From Cordia subcordata (taxonomy: Eukaryota > Streptophyta > Magnoliopsida > Boraginales > Cordiaceae): a stretch of DNA of 64,000 nucleotides. Made by a program: the position numbers and the translations under genes. Location: the NCBI GenBank assembly GCA_028554755.1, contig JAPTOF010000008.1:16597001-16661000 (forward strand), written 5' to 3'. Below, one piece after another: positions 1 to 9,856 of this stretch (position 1 is the first letter of the stretch; the number at the start of each line of letters is the position of its first letter). The notes under the pieces were generated by a model. The model had not been told where the DNA came from. It saw only the letters and a list, made by a program, of their open reading frames with translations, and did not search any database.

Positions 1-178
1 GCGAGGGTCGACCGACTGGGTCGACCAGCAGGATCAGAGAGCATATTAAAAAATTGTGTTTTAGCTGGACGCCTAAGGCCTTATTCGGTCGACCGGCTTG
101 GTCGGCCGGCTGGGTCAGAAGGTGCACAAATTTCTTATTTTTCATACCCAAGCCACATAAAACACATATATATGCCAT
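1..178 (-). other. Noncoding 3' region of Cop-1 with a GTCGAC-motif cluster
   Basis: Sequence downstream of the pol stop. It holds several copies of GTCGACC/GGTCGACCGGC (about 7-110) and the words CAGAGAGCAT and ATTAAAAA, which also occur in the Ath-3 LTR promoter. It lacks the roughly 480 bp that follow this cluster in the Cop-1 5' LTR, so it is either a separate copy of the module in the 3' untranslated region or a rearranged LTR piece. Confidence 0.5.
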
Positions 179-3100
179 TTAACCACATTTTATCATTCCA
201 ATTTCTCTCCTAATCTTGCAAAATTGATCCTCATGCAATGGTTTAGTGAAAATATCAGTAACTTGATGTAAAGTATCAACAAATTCAAGAATTATATCAC
301 CTTTTTGTACATGATCTCTAATGAAATGGTGCCTAATCCCAATATGCTTAGTTCTTGAGTGTTGAATTGGGTTCTTAGTAAGATTAATTGCACTAGTATT
401 ATCACAATATATAGGAATATGATCATACTTCAATCGATAATCAAGTAAATTTTGTTTCATCCATAATATTTGTGCCACACAACTACCAGCTGCAATATAT
501 TCAGCTTTGGTGGTAGAAATGGCAACACTATTTTGTTTTCTACAAGACCAAGATACTAAGGAATGTCCTAGGAATTGACATGTTCCACTAGTGCTCTTAC
601 GATCTATTTTGCAACCAGCATAGTCAGCATCAGAAAAACCACATAGATCAAACGACGTTCCTTTAGCATACCAAAGCCCTAAATTAATTGTTCCCTTAAG
701 ATATCTAATTATTCTTTTTACAGCTGTTAAGTGAATTTCCTTAGGATTGGATTGAAATCTAGCACATAAGCACACTGAGAACATGATATCAGGTCTAGAG
801 GCAGTTAAATATAATAGGCTACCGATCATACCTCTATATTTCTTCTCGTCTACTGATTTACCTTTCTCATCTTTATCTAGCTTAGTTGAGGGACTTATGG
901 GAGTTCCAATCTCCTTTGCATCTTCAAGTCCAAATTTCTTGATGATTTCCTTGGTGTATTTGGCTTGATTTACGAAGATCCCCTCTTTTGCTTGTTTGAT
1001 TTGGAGTCCGAGGAAGAAAGTTAATTCTCCCATCATGCTCATCTCGAATTCCTTGTGCATGCACTTTGAAAAATTCTCACACAAGAAAACATTAGTAGCA
1101 CCAAAAATTATATCATCTACATAGATTTGGACAAGTAGAATGTCATTGTCTTTTCTTTTGATAAATAGGGTTGAATCAAGTTTTCCTCTTTCGAAATTGT
1201 TTTCAACCAAAAATCCACTAAGTCTTTCATACCAAGCTCTAGGAGCTTGCTTTAAGCCATATAAAGCCTTTTCTAGTTTAAAAACATGATTAGGAAAACA
1301 TGAATCTTCAAAACCGGGGGGTTGTTCAACATAAACTTCTTCTTCAATGAATCCATTTAAAAATGCACTTTTCACATCCATTTGATAAAGTTTAAAGTCC
1401 ATGTGACATGCAAATGCAGGTAACATACGAATGGATTCAAGTCTAGCTACAGGAGCATAAGTTTCATCGTAATCAATTCCTTCTTCTTGATTGTATCCTT
1501 GTGCAACTAGTCTAGCCTTATTCCTAGTCACTATTCTGGCTTCATCGAGTTTGTTTCTGAATACCCATTTGGTTTCAATTACCGGTCTATCTTTAGGTCT
1601 TTCAACTAGCTTCCAAACTTTATTTCTCTTAAATTGATTGAGTTCTTCTTGCATTGCCATTATCCAATTTTCATCTAGTAGAGCTTCTTTTATATTTTTG
1701 GGTTCAATATGTGAAATAAATGCATGATGCTCACAAAAAGTGCTAATATTACACCTAGTTCTTACACCTTCATTTGGATTACCGAGAATAAGATCTTGAG
1801 GATGGTTTCTCACAAACTTCCAACTCTTTGGTAGATCTTCATGAGGTTCTTTTGTTTTGTCATCTTTGTTTGAGCAATGTTTGATTTTCTCATTTTCTTG
1901 AGACCTCCTTTCTTGAAGTTCTTCTTCTTGCTTCGTTAGTTTTTCTTTGTCTTTTGGAGTTGGATCTTCAAGCGTTGTCTTTTCCAAAAGATAACCTACA
2001 TCATCAATTTCCTTTCTCGGCTCAAATGGATTAGTTTCATCAAATGTAACATGTATTGATTCTTCTACAATAAGAGTTATTTTATTATATACCCTATATG
2101 CTTTGCTCTTTGTGGAATAACCTAAGAATATTCCCTCATCAGATTTAGAATCAAACTTTCTTAAGTGGTCCTTAGTGTTTAGAATAAAACATTTACAACC
2201 AAATACCTTGAAGTATGATATTTTAGGTGTTTTGCCATGCCATAGTTTATATGGAGTTTTGTTTAAAATAGGTCTAATCAATACTCTATTTTGCACATAG
2301 CATGCAGTATTTATGGCTTCACTCCAAAAATATGTTGACAAGTTGTGTTCTTTTAACATAGTCCTTGCCATTTCTTGTAATCTACGATTCTTCCTCTCTA
2401 CTACCCCATTTTGTTGAGGAGTACGAGGGGCCGAAAAGTTATGCTCAATGCCATGTTCATCACAAAAGTTCATGAAAGGAGTATTCACATATTCGGTGCC
2501 ATTATCACTACGGATGCAAGTTATAAAATAGCCTTTCTCATTTTGCACTTTTCTACACAATCTTGCAAATTCATTGAAGGCATCATTTTTATGTGCAAGA
2601 AACATGACCCATGTAAATCTAGTATAATCATCAACTACAACAAATGTATACCTAGATCCTCCTAAGCTTGCCACATCAATGGGTCCAAACAAATCCATAT
2701 GTAGTAGTTGTAATTCTCTATTTGTTGAAACCTTATTTAGGGATTTGAAAGATGTTTTATGTTGTTTTCCTAGTTGGCAAGCATCATAGATTTTATCTTT
2801 TTCAAATTTTAGTTTTGGTAGGTCTCTAACTAGATCATGCTTTGATAAATCATTCAATAAGCTCATGCTAGCATGTCCTAATCTTCTATGCCATAGCCAA
2901 GTATTATCATGCACAATAGATAAACATTTAACATGTTGACATATAAGTTGATCAATTTCAACAGTGTAAACATTTTCATTTCTCTTAGCTACAAATAACA
3001 CATTTTCATTTCCACATTCATACACAAGACATTTAGACGATTGAAAAATGACTTTATAACCTTTGTCACATAATTGACTAATGCTAAGTAGATTAAATTT

Positions 3101-3319
3101 TAGACCTTCTACTAGTAGGACATTGTGTATAGCAAGAGAATTTTCATTACCAATGCTTCCTTTTCCAATAATTTTTCCTTTGCCATTGTCCCCAAAGGTA
3201 ACATCTCCTCCTTTTGTCCTTTTTAGTTTGTAGAAAAGTGAAGAGTTCCCCATCATGTGCTTGGAACAACCACTATCCAAGATCCATTTTATTTTGCTTG
3301 AATTGCTCTCATTGCATAC
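179..3319 (-). CDS. pol: Cop-1 pol: protease (partial)-integrase-RT-RNase H, open frame
   Basis: Open for 1,047 codons from just after an in-frame TAG (3322-3320). There is no clear ATG, because in life this part is released from a Gag-Pol polyprotein. Numbering from the TTG codon at 3280: protease DSG at 2-4; GAG-pre-integrase finger with H131, H136 and C168, where the first Cys is replaced by Tyr165; integrase D196, D259, E295 (D,D35E spacing); RT with D635 and YVDD at 720-723; RNase H D884, E927, D960. The product would copy element RNA into DNA and insert it. One stop separates it from the knuckle exon upstream, so a full polyprotein is not made as drawn. The length of the undamaged frame suggests recent insertion. 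Confidence 0.9.
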   Translation of the reverse strand, partial: VCNESNSSKIKWILDSGCSKHMMGNSSLFYKLKRTKGGDVTFGDNGKGKIIGKGSIGNENSLAIHNVLLVEGLKFNLLSISQLCDKGYKVIFQSSKCLVYECGNENVLFVAKRNENVYTVEIDQLICQHVKCLSIVHDNTWLWHRRLGHASMSLLNDLSKHDLVRDLPKLKFEKDKIYDACQLGKQHKTSFKSLNKVSTNRELQLLHMDLFGPIDVASLGGSRYTFVVVDDYTRFTWVMFLAHKNDAFNEFARLCRKVQNEKGYFITCIRSDNGTEYVNTPFMNFCDEHGIEHNFSAPRTPQQNGVVERKNRRLQEMARTMLKEHNLSTYFWSEAINTACYVQNRVLIRPILNKTPYKLWHGKTPKISYFKVFGCKCFILNTKDHLRKFDSKSDEGIFLGYSTKSKAYRVYNKITLIVEESIHVTFDETNPFEPRKEIDDVGYLLEKTTLEDPTPKDKEKLTKQEEELQERRSQENEKIKHCSNKDDKTKEPHEDLPKSWKFVRNHPQDLILGNPNEGVRTRCNISTFCEHHAFISHIEPKNIKEALLDENWIMAMQEELNQFKRNKVWKLVERPKDRPVIETKWVFRNKLDEARIVTRNKARLVAQGYNQEEGIDYDETYAPVARLESIRMLPAFACHMDFKLYQMDVKSAFLNGFIEEEVYVEQPPGFEDSCFPNHVFKLEKALYGLKQAPRAWYERLSGFLVENNFERGKLDSTLFIKRKDNDILLVQIYVDDIIFGATNVFLCENFSKCMHKEFEMSMMGELTFFLGLQIKQAKEGIFVNQAKYTKEIIKKFGLEDAKEIGTPISPSTKLDKDEKGKSVDEKKYRGMIGSLLYLTASRPDIMFSVCLCARFQSNPKEIHLTAVKRIIRYLKGTINLGLWYAKGTSFDLCGFSDADYAGCKIDRKSTSGTCQFLGHSLVSWSCRKQNSVAISTTKAEYIAAGSCVAQILWMKQNLLDYRLKYDHIPIYCDNTSAINLTKNPIQHSRTKHIGIRHHFIRDHVQKGDIILEFVDTLHQVTDIFTKPLHEDQFCKIRREIGMIKCG

Positions 3320-3334
3320 CTACACACATGAAAT

Positions 3335-4064
3335 TCAAATGCAATTCTTTATTTTGGGGTCCCCAACACCTTGGGTCCTTGGCGTTAGTTTATTTTTGTT
3401 TTTGACCACCCATTTTGGTATTTGCCAATATGGAACATGTGATCCTCTATCACGAATTTTCTTGTAATAACAATGAGTAGATACATGTCCTTTCTTTTCA
3501 CAATAGGTACAAATAACATTTGTCTTCGATGAAGAGAGGGATGTAGAGGTAGAAGTCTTGACAAAATATGTTTTGAAATACTTTTGATTAATACTAGGTT
3601 TGTATCCAGTACAACTCTTATCAAAAGACATTTTTTGACTTCCAAGAAGCTTTTCAAAATTTTATTTCCCATTTGTAAACTTTTGAACAATTCCATTCAA
3701 ATCCTCATTTTTCTTTTTAAATCTTTAACTTCTTTTCAATCTTTACAAAATCTTCGGCATATGAATCATTTTCTTTTTCTAAGATGTCTATTTTTTCAAT
3801 AAGAGAAGCATTTTTCTTTTCTAAGATTTCTTTTTCATTAAGAACAAGTTTCAAACTTTTATGCATTTGCTTGTTTTTTTGCCAAAGCTAAGGATAGATC
3901 ATTATGTAATTTAGCAAATGCGTCTTTTAGTTCATCAAAACTATATTCCTCTTCCTCTTCTTCACTAGATGAATAATAAATAGATAAAGATGGTGAAGAT
4001 AGTACCTCATCCTCATTGGCCATGAGGCAAAAATGGCTACCTCATGATGCTCTTCCTCATCTTC
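3335..4064 (-). pseudogene. Cop-1 gag C-terminal part with second zinc knuckle (frameshifted)
   Basis: Two frame pieces. 3335-3631 carries a CCHC zinc knuckle (CTYCEKKGHVSTHC, retroviral-type spacing) followed by a basic tail. The part from about 3640 to 4060 reads as acidic Ser/Glu-rich then Lys/Leu-rich peptide, plausibly coiled coil, but only after frame changes. In SIRE-type Gag a similar region joins the nucleocapsid knuckle to the protease. Pol follows after a TAG at 3322-3320. Confidence 0.65.
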
Positions 4065-5053
4065 TTAGGTTTCGGAGAAGTCCCATGTGGCCTTGAGTGC
4101 CTTTCCTTCCTTCTTCTTTGAATGCTTAGGAAAATTTGCTTTTATATGTCCCGGCTTGTTGCAATTAAAGCACTTTATTTCATCTTTTGCATCTTTTATC
4201 TTTTTGAACTCTTTGCCTTCTTTTCCTTTCTTCTTCCAATTTGTGTTGCTTGAAGAAGCCCTTTTTCTCATCTTTCTAAATTTCATAAATTTTTCAAAAT
4301 TTCGGGCTAGAAGTGCAATCTCTTCATCTTCCGGGTCCTCATCATCTTCTTCATCGTCACTTGATGAAAATTTTAATGCAACTAGAGCAATGGACTTCTT
4401 TGCTTTCCTTTCTTCTTCTTCATGACCTTTTATCTCAAGCTCATGAGTCATGAGTGACCCAATGAGCTCATTGAGCTCCAATGTATTCAAGTCCTTCGCT
4501 TCCTTTATTGCCGTGACTTTAGGTTGCCATGATGATGGCAAGCTCCTTAGCACTTTCCTTACCTTCTCTATATTGGAATAATGTTTACCAAGAGCTTTCA
4601 AACCATTAGTGATTTCAACAAATCTAGAAAACATTTGTTCAACATTTTCATTTGGAAGCATCTTGAATAATTCATATCTATGTACAAGCATACCAATCCT
4701 AGATTCTTTCTCTTGGCTAGTTCCTTCATAAGTTACTTCTAATTGATCCCAAAGTTTTTAGCCGAAGTGCAACCCATTACTCTAGCAAATTCGGTGGCAT
4801 TTATAGCATTAAATAAATAATGTAATGCTTTTTGATTTAACTCAAATAATTTAATATCTTCATCATTCCATTTATTTTCTAGTTTGGGTATTCTCTTATC
4901 ACCTTCTAATTTTGTAGGTAAGGTAGGCCCATTTTCTATGATTTTCCAGGCTTTAAAGTCATATGATTGTATAAACACTTTCATTCTCATTTTCCAAAAT
5001 GCATATTTTGTTCCATCAAAAGGGGGTGCTTGTTTAATAGAAATTCCCTCCAT
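4065..5053 (-). pseudogene. gag: Cop-1 gag N-terminal part (capsid-like, first zinc knuckle)
   Basis: Starts with ATG at 5053 (MEGISIKQAPPFDGTKYAFW), a typical start for copia Gag with a DUF4219/UBN2-type domain. Frame 4739-5053 ends at a stop caused by a small frameshift near 4760. The reading resumes in 4065-4691, with the capsid-like region, an acidic EDDEDPEDEE stretch and a CCHC knuckle (CFNCNKPGHIKANF, whose last Cys position is Phe, so the finger is damaged). A TAA at 4065-4067 ends this piece. Gag would form the virus-like particle that holds element RNA. This copy cannot make a full-length Gag. Confidence 0.8.
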
Positions 5054-5099
5054 ATTTGCTAGAAATTCTACTAGTTGTTAAACTATAATGTAGAAACCT

Positions 5100-5112
5100 G
5101 GCTCTGATACCA
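5100..5112 (-). other. Primer-binding site of Cop-1 (tRNA-iMet type)
   Basis: On the minus strand this reads TGGTATCAGAGCC, two bases after the 5' LTR end CACCCACA. It is the standard plant copia site where initiator tRNA-Met primes minus-strand DNA. Confidence 0.92.
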
Positions 5113-5114
5113 AT

Positions 5115-6495
5115 TGTGGGTGCAAATATCTTAAAAGGGGGGTGAATTAAGATATTAATACTAATTTTAATTTTTTAAAGTTTACAAAAAATTTACAACT
5201 TCTAACAAACAATATATCAAACACAAGATAAGCAAGGTAAGAAGAATAAAAATAGAAATGTCAGGAGAAGAGAAACAAATAATTTTAAGGTGGTTCGGCC
5301 AAGCCTACGTCCACCGCTCAAGGAATCTCGATTTTAAGGTAGTTCGGCCAAGCCTACGTCCACCGCCCAAGGAATCTCCCCTTCGGACTTCAAAGATCTC
5401 CACTAAGATGCTTCTTCAAAACTTGGTGAAGCACAAACCAAGTTCTTTACAACCTCTTTGAAGCCTTACTTCAAAGAACCCAAGAGATTTACTCTATAGG
5501 ATTTCCTCACACTTTACAAGCTTAAATGAATATATCTCACGAAGATTAAAGCTCTCAAAGTGTGTATGTACTCAAGAATGAGAAAAGATTGAATTTGAGA
5601 TTTTCTTCAAGAAGAAAAGGAATAAGCTCTTGAAAGCTCAAATATATTGCAAGAATGGCTCAAAGATGGATTGAATGATGATAAACACTTTAGCACACTT
5701 CAATTGATGTTTAGAAAGTGTATTGAATAAGTATTTAAAGAGATTTGGGGGTTAGGGATATGGTAGGTGAAGAAGGCTTGAGTTTTTCGGCCAGAATGGT
5801 AATAAACGGCTAGTGCCTTTATTACAGCTCCCATTCAGCCGGTCGACCGGCTGGGTCGTCCGGCTTGGCCTTCTCCTTCTCTGACTAGGCCGGACGCCTT
5901 AGCCGGTCGACCGGCTAGGGGGTCCGGCTTTTCCCTTCACCTCTCTGTTTAGGCCGGGCGACCACCCAGGTCAGCCGGTCGACCGGCTGGGGGGTCCGGC
6001 CACTCCAGAATGTGAAGTAAAGCCAGATTTTGCAGAAAAACAATTTTAAGTGCATTTTCACAACTCCAAGTCATTTTGAATAAATATGTAAACGCATGTT
6101 GTGAATTGAAACACCCCAAAAACTCATTTTATCTCAATGTGTGCATTCAAATACATTTGTGCATATGTTATTTTCAAATGTGCAAGACTTGAAAATTTTT
6201 GCAATGGCAAAGAAAAAGATTTTGAGCCAAGTCCACACAATTTATAGGCATTTCACAAAAAGAGCAAGAAGAAAAACAAATTCGGTACCCTTTATGGCTT
6301 CTCTTCTCCTCCTTATGCCTTCTCATCTTTTCTCCCTTCAAATAAGGCTTTTTGCACATTTTCATATCTTTCAAAGCTTCATATTGATGACATCTCATTT
6401 TCACAAGAAGCTATTTAGTCAAATAATGCATATATATATATATATGTATATTTTTTTTTTCATCATCAAAATTAATAATGAATATTTAGCTAACA
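5115..6495 (-). repeat. 5' LTR of Cop-1 (1,381 bp)
   Basis: On the minus strand it begins TGTTAGC at 6495 and ends CACCCACA at 5115, next to the primer-binding site. From right to left it holds an AT/T-rich tract (6428-6460), the GTCGAC module (5836-6001), a TATA-like box (TTTAAATA, minus, 5732-5739) and a leader with the GGTGGTTCGGCCAAGCC block, repeated at 5289 and 5338. The motif cluster lies roughly 100-270 bp upstream of the TATA-like box. Confidence 0.88.
5838..5987 (-). promoter_or_regulatory. Three perfect 14-bp GCCGGTCGACCGGC palindromes in the Cop-1 promoter
   Basis: Exact copies at 5838-5851, 5902-5915 and 5974-5987, spaced 64 and 72 bp, with related CCGGAC and GGGTCGTCCGGC words between. 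The palindrome has a SalI core and several CpGs in otherwise AT-rich DNA. Position upstream of the TATA-like box suggests transcription-factor sites, which is inference. Confidence 0.75.
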
Positions 6496-6500
6496 GTATT

Positions 6501-6770
6501 GGAGAGAAAGAATTCCCTAAGTATGGGCTCATCATCTATGAGTGAGTCTGACCAACGAGGCTCTTGTCTAAAATGATATTGGGGCTCAGTGCCTATAGTG
6601 ATCATGAGATCGAATGAGATTTAGAAGGGGGATGGAAGTGATAGGAGGATTATTTGGATTGGCCATCTCTTGAAGAAGATCTCCTAAATTCTTGAAATGC
6701 CTTACAATCCTATCGTGTTTGGGATTAAGGGGATTTCAAAGGGATCTCTTACCAAGCACGCAAAAGCTAT
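6501..6770 (-). pseudogene. Ath-1 gag N-terminus, truncated by Cop-1
   Basis: The minus strand reads GKRSLGNPLNP then FKNLGDLLQEMANP, clearly parallel to the Gag starts of Ath-3 (19445) and Ath-6 (53262). The start codon is lost (GTG where the other copies have ATG), stops follow within about 60 codons, and the frame ends where Cop-1 inserted. Confidence 0.7.
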
Positions 6771-7074
6771 CCTAACATCAACCACTTTAACCCCCAAAAC
6801 TTCAACAATCCTAAAACTACAGCGAATAAGCCACAAACCTAGAAAGTCTACTAAAAGCAACAAGCAACAACGAAATAGGAAAGCCAATTAAACAAATTAT
6901 GCTCAGTATGGAAACTAAACACAAGAAAGTCTAAGAAACAAAACTCTAAGTAAGATAGAAAACTAGTAAAGCAAGCTAAAAAAAATAAAGCAAAACCAAC
7001 AAATAAGTAATTACTAAAACACACTAGCAAAGAACACAAACTACCGTGCCTTTATGGCAATGTCGCAAAGAACT
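6771..7074 (-). other. Ath-1 leader with decayed primer-binding site
   Basis: Untranslated leader matching 19165-19440 of Ath-3 in reverse. Next to the LTR the minus strand reads AGTTCTTTGCGACATTGCC, where Ath-3 has AGTTCTTGGCGCCATTGC, so the tRNA-Asp-type site is mutated. No gene is seen. Confidence 0.6.
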
Positions 7075-8939
7075 TGTTGTCTCTTTAGAGTGCAAGCCCT
7101 AAAGACCAGCAAGTGCATAGATCAATAAAATATAGTGAGTGTGAGAACGGGTGTCAAACCACAAAGAGGTTATTGTGTGTAGTCAATCCTATGCTTGTGC
7201 GTCCTAGAAAGTGTCGAAAAGAAAACCTAGACTAAAAATATTTTTGGAGTTTTGGATTAACAAGAACTAAGAGAGAAATAAAAGGACTACAATATAGAAG
7301 CTAGAAAGGAAAAGTAAGAACTAAGCTAACCTTAGGGATTAAGATAATGAGAAGGTGATAAGGTGACCTACACTTGTGAATAAGTGACTCTCTACTTCTA
7401 TGTTATGGGATTCGTGGATTGCCTTACTAATTGGGGCTTTCAATACTAAGTAACTAACTAGTATCCTAATTACACCCTAGGACTCGATGCGAGTCTATGC
7501 CAAAGTGTACACTCTTAGAGCTACGACATGGTCCTTATGTGCCTAAGGCCATAGGAAGGACTAAGGAGTTACTTAGGTGTCATAGAACGATCCTACCCTA
7601 GTTCCTAAACCATTAGCTAGACTCAAAGCTAAGACCTAGGGTTTATGAGGTTGACTAAACCTATCTAGACTCCTATTAGCTTGATTTAAAATAAAAGGGG
7701 ACTCGATCTACACTAGTCTTAACTTGGGCACCGTCATTCTAGGGACACAAAAGCAGATTTGGACATTAATAGCGCAATCCTACATATTCTAAGGTAAAGC
7801 GTTGTGAGTATAAAATCCTATCCACGATACGAATACAAGCAAGTTTGATTTACAGTATTGGAAACATTTAAGCATTAACACGCAACAATATTTGAGCATA
7901 TATCCACTATAATGTAAGTTTCATACCCACATAGACATGAGTAGAACTAACCCACTTTGTATTACCTACAATCACACACATAGACATGTATAATCTAAGA
8001 ATTAGAGTTGTTCTATAGCAAATAAAGTTGAATCTATGTACATACAACTCATTCAAGCATTACATCAAACATATGGACATGAAGTGATATAAAACTTCTA
8101 AAAGTAAGAACAAAGTATGTATACATATAAGCTAATCAAATCCCATAACAAAGAGTACAAAAATCAATCCATTACACAAGTTCAGTCACCTTAATTTATC
8201 TACTCAAGCATAAACTAAAAGAGAATGAAAAAGGGTTGAGAAAGCTCCCTTTCCATGTTTCTCTACAAACTTGAGCAAATTTTTATCAAATGATGTTTGT
8301 ATCCTTCAAAATCAACTTAATTCTAGGTGGGTATGCATGTTAATGTATGTATTAGGAATGGATGAAAGTAGGGTTTTGTGTGTGAGAAGTGGATGTGTGA
8401 ATTAATGGTGATTCCTCCCTAAAAAATTGATAACAGTGGGCCTTATTTATAGCCTTCAGCATCACTACTGGCTGGCCGATAAATGTGAGGGGTCGACCAA
8501 TTCCTTGGAGCTCTCTGGAATTGTCGATTGATCATACCGATCAGCTAGTAAGCTTAGTCGGGAGGGACCTTTCTTCTTTAGAATTACTAGCTTACCTAGC
8601 TGGTTAGCTGACTGCTCTTATGGTTAGCCAATTCCATCCTTCTTGCTTCAATCTTCATCTTCATTGCTTCCAGCTTTTTCCACGACCTGTGTACCTTTGG
8701 TCTTCGTCACCCTTCATCGTGTGAGCTCAACAACAAACCTAAAATCACCTAAATCATCAAAAATGAGCAATTAGTGTAGCATTTACCTCTTAAACTAAAC
8801 TATGTACAATTGCTTCACTTAAATCCATCTCTAGTATATGTACTATACTAATGCATCTATTAACACTCAAAACACCTCTAAAATATAAATAATTATTAAT
8901 GCATCCACGCATAAAAACACAACACATTAGTAAGGTGCT
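7075..8939 (-). repeat. 5' LTR of Ath-1 (about 1.86 kb)
   Basis: The minus strand starts near AATGTGTTGTG (decayed TGATGTGTTGTG) and ends GACAACA. It contains the U3 inverted repeat (TTAGTGTAG near 8775, CTATACTAA near 8845), a decayed GTCGACC cluster (8464-8640), TATAAATA on the minus strand (8444-8451) and several CATAGACATG words in the leader. Outer flank from 8940 does not look like Athila DNA. Confidence 0.8.
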
Positions 8940-9856
8940 AGGAATGCTATTGTTTGCAATAATGCCCTCCTTTTCCTTTCCAGAAGAGAATACTCTCTAT
9001 TATAAGACTGAATCCAATCTTCATACCAAGCCATAAACACTATCAGCTATCACACCATTATGCCACAGTTCTTTATGCTTCATTAACACATTCTCCACCC
9101 ACGAACTGCTACAATACCACTACAAAAATTATCCTTCATTGTCTCGATCCCAATGGTACATACTAGTTACCACTTGGACATCCTTATGTCCATTTACCAC
9201 CAAACTGTTGAGCTCTAATTTTGCTTCATCATCGAACTATTAACAAACACGACAAGCTTCAACCAATCACCATGTTACTTATCTTCCAATTTGCATCTGT
9301 TAATGTTATTGGATCATCGATTTACCCCTCCGGTGACAATCCACCACGTAAGCACAAAGCTTGCTGGCATATCCAATCAACTTTAGTGGTTTTTTTTTAA
9401 TTTTTTAATCGAATAACTAATAAGCCATTACATAAATAATTTCACAAAGCATCTACTATGGCCGAATGGTTTGGCTTTGAGTTTGCAAATCATAAGTCAT
9501 GGGTTCATAACTCTCAATGAATTTTTTCTTAATGTTGGTTATGGTTTGTGAAGGAGGAAGAAAACTCTTCCAAGACAAGCTATTATAATAGTAAGATTGC
9601 ACTAATGGTTTCTTAAACGCATTAATTACTAAAGATGTACATTATGGCATTCATAATGCAATAACGTTTTATGCACATTAATTATGTTCATTAAAATTGT
9701 AATTTAATTACAATCAGGGCAAATGTGATCATGTTTTGGGCATATCAAATAATTCAAAATTAAGAATAAATATATATCAAGCATATATACTTCTTAAATT
9801 GTGTAATCAAAATCAATAAAAAACACAGAAAATAGAGCCTTGGTTTTGATACAACT
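8940..9856. other. Unassigned AT-rich DNA with a tRNA-like patch
   Basis: No coding frame, LTR end or repeat that I recognise, apart from the tRNA-like segment at 9459-9515 and a primer-binding-like site near 9845. It may be the original genomic flank of Ath-1 or the internal part of a decayed copia. Confidence 0.4.
9451..9520 (+). other. tRNA-Leu-like segment (degenerate tRNA or SINE head)
   Basis: TGGCCGAATGG (9459-9469) fits the pol III A-box consensus TRGYNNANNGG exactly and resembles plant tRNA-Leu. GGTTCATAACT (9502-9512) is a weak B box at suitable spacing. A convincing T stem or acceptor stem cannot be drawn, so it is not a working tRNA. A tRNA-derived SINE is possible, but no A-tail or target duplication was identified. 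Confidence 0.35.

Larger units (their letters stand above)
1..6495 (-). mobile_element. Cop-1: SIRE-like Ty1/copia retrotransposon, left part cut by window edge
   Basis: Reading leftward on the minus strand: 5' LTR (6495-5115), primer-binding site, gag, then a pol in copia order (protease, integrase, reverse transcriptase, RNase H). The 3' LTR is not seen and must lie left of base 1. The right end falls inside an Athila-type gag: sequence from 6501 onward continues the gag reading of Ath-1, and GTATT (6496-6500) is the expected 5-bp target duplication, whose partner is outside the window. The gag layout (N-terminal UBN2-like domain, CCHC knuckle, acidic/lysine-rich stretch, second knuckle) suggests the SIRE/Maximus clade. 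That assignment is from memory of the family and moderately sure. Confidence 0.9.
6496..8939 (-). mobile_element. Ath-1: Athila-like gypsy fragment (gag start, leader, 5' LTR)
   Basis: Minus-strand order is LTR (8939-7075), primer-binding region, then gag. It is interrupted on the left by Cop-1; the rest of the element would be left of the window. Gag words (RSLGNPL, NLGDLL) and the leader match the corresponding parts of Ath-3 and Ath-6. Confidence 0.8.

Noticed and set aside
4087..4425. 112-codon frame opposite Cop-1 gag
   Set aside because: Phe/Ser-rich mirror of the Lys/Glu-rich Gag strand; a shadow frame.
5838..5987. Regularly spaced palindromes as a CRISPR-like array or satellite
   Set aside because: Spacing is irregular, spacers are related to each other, and the context is an LTR promoter in a plant genome.
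6428..6462. AT and poly-T tract as an origin or regulatory element
   Set aside because: A simple microsatellite inside the Cop-1 LTR; no further support.
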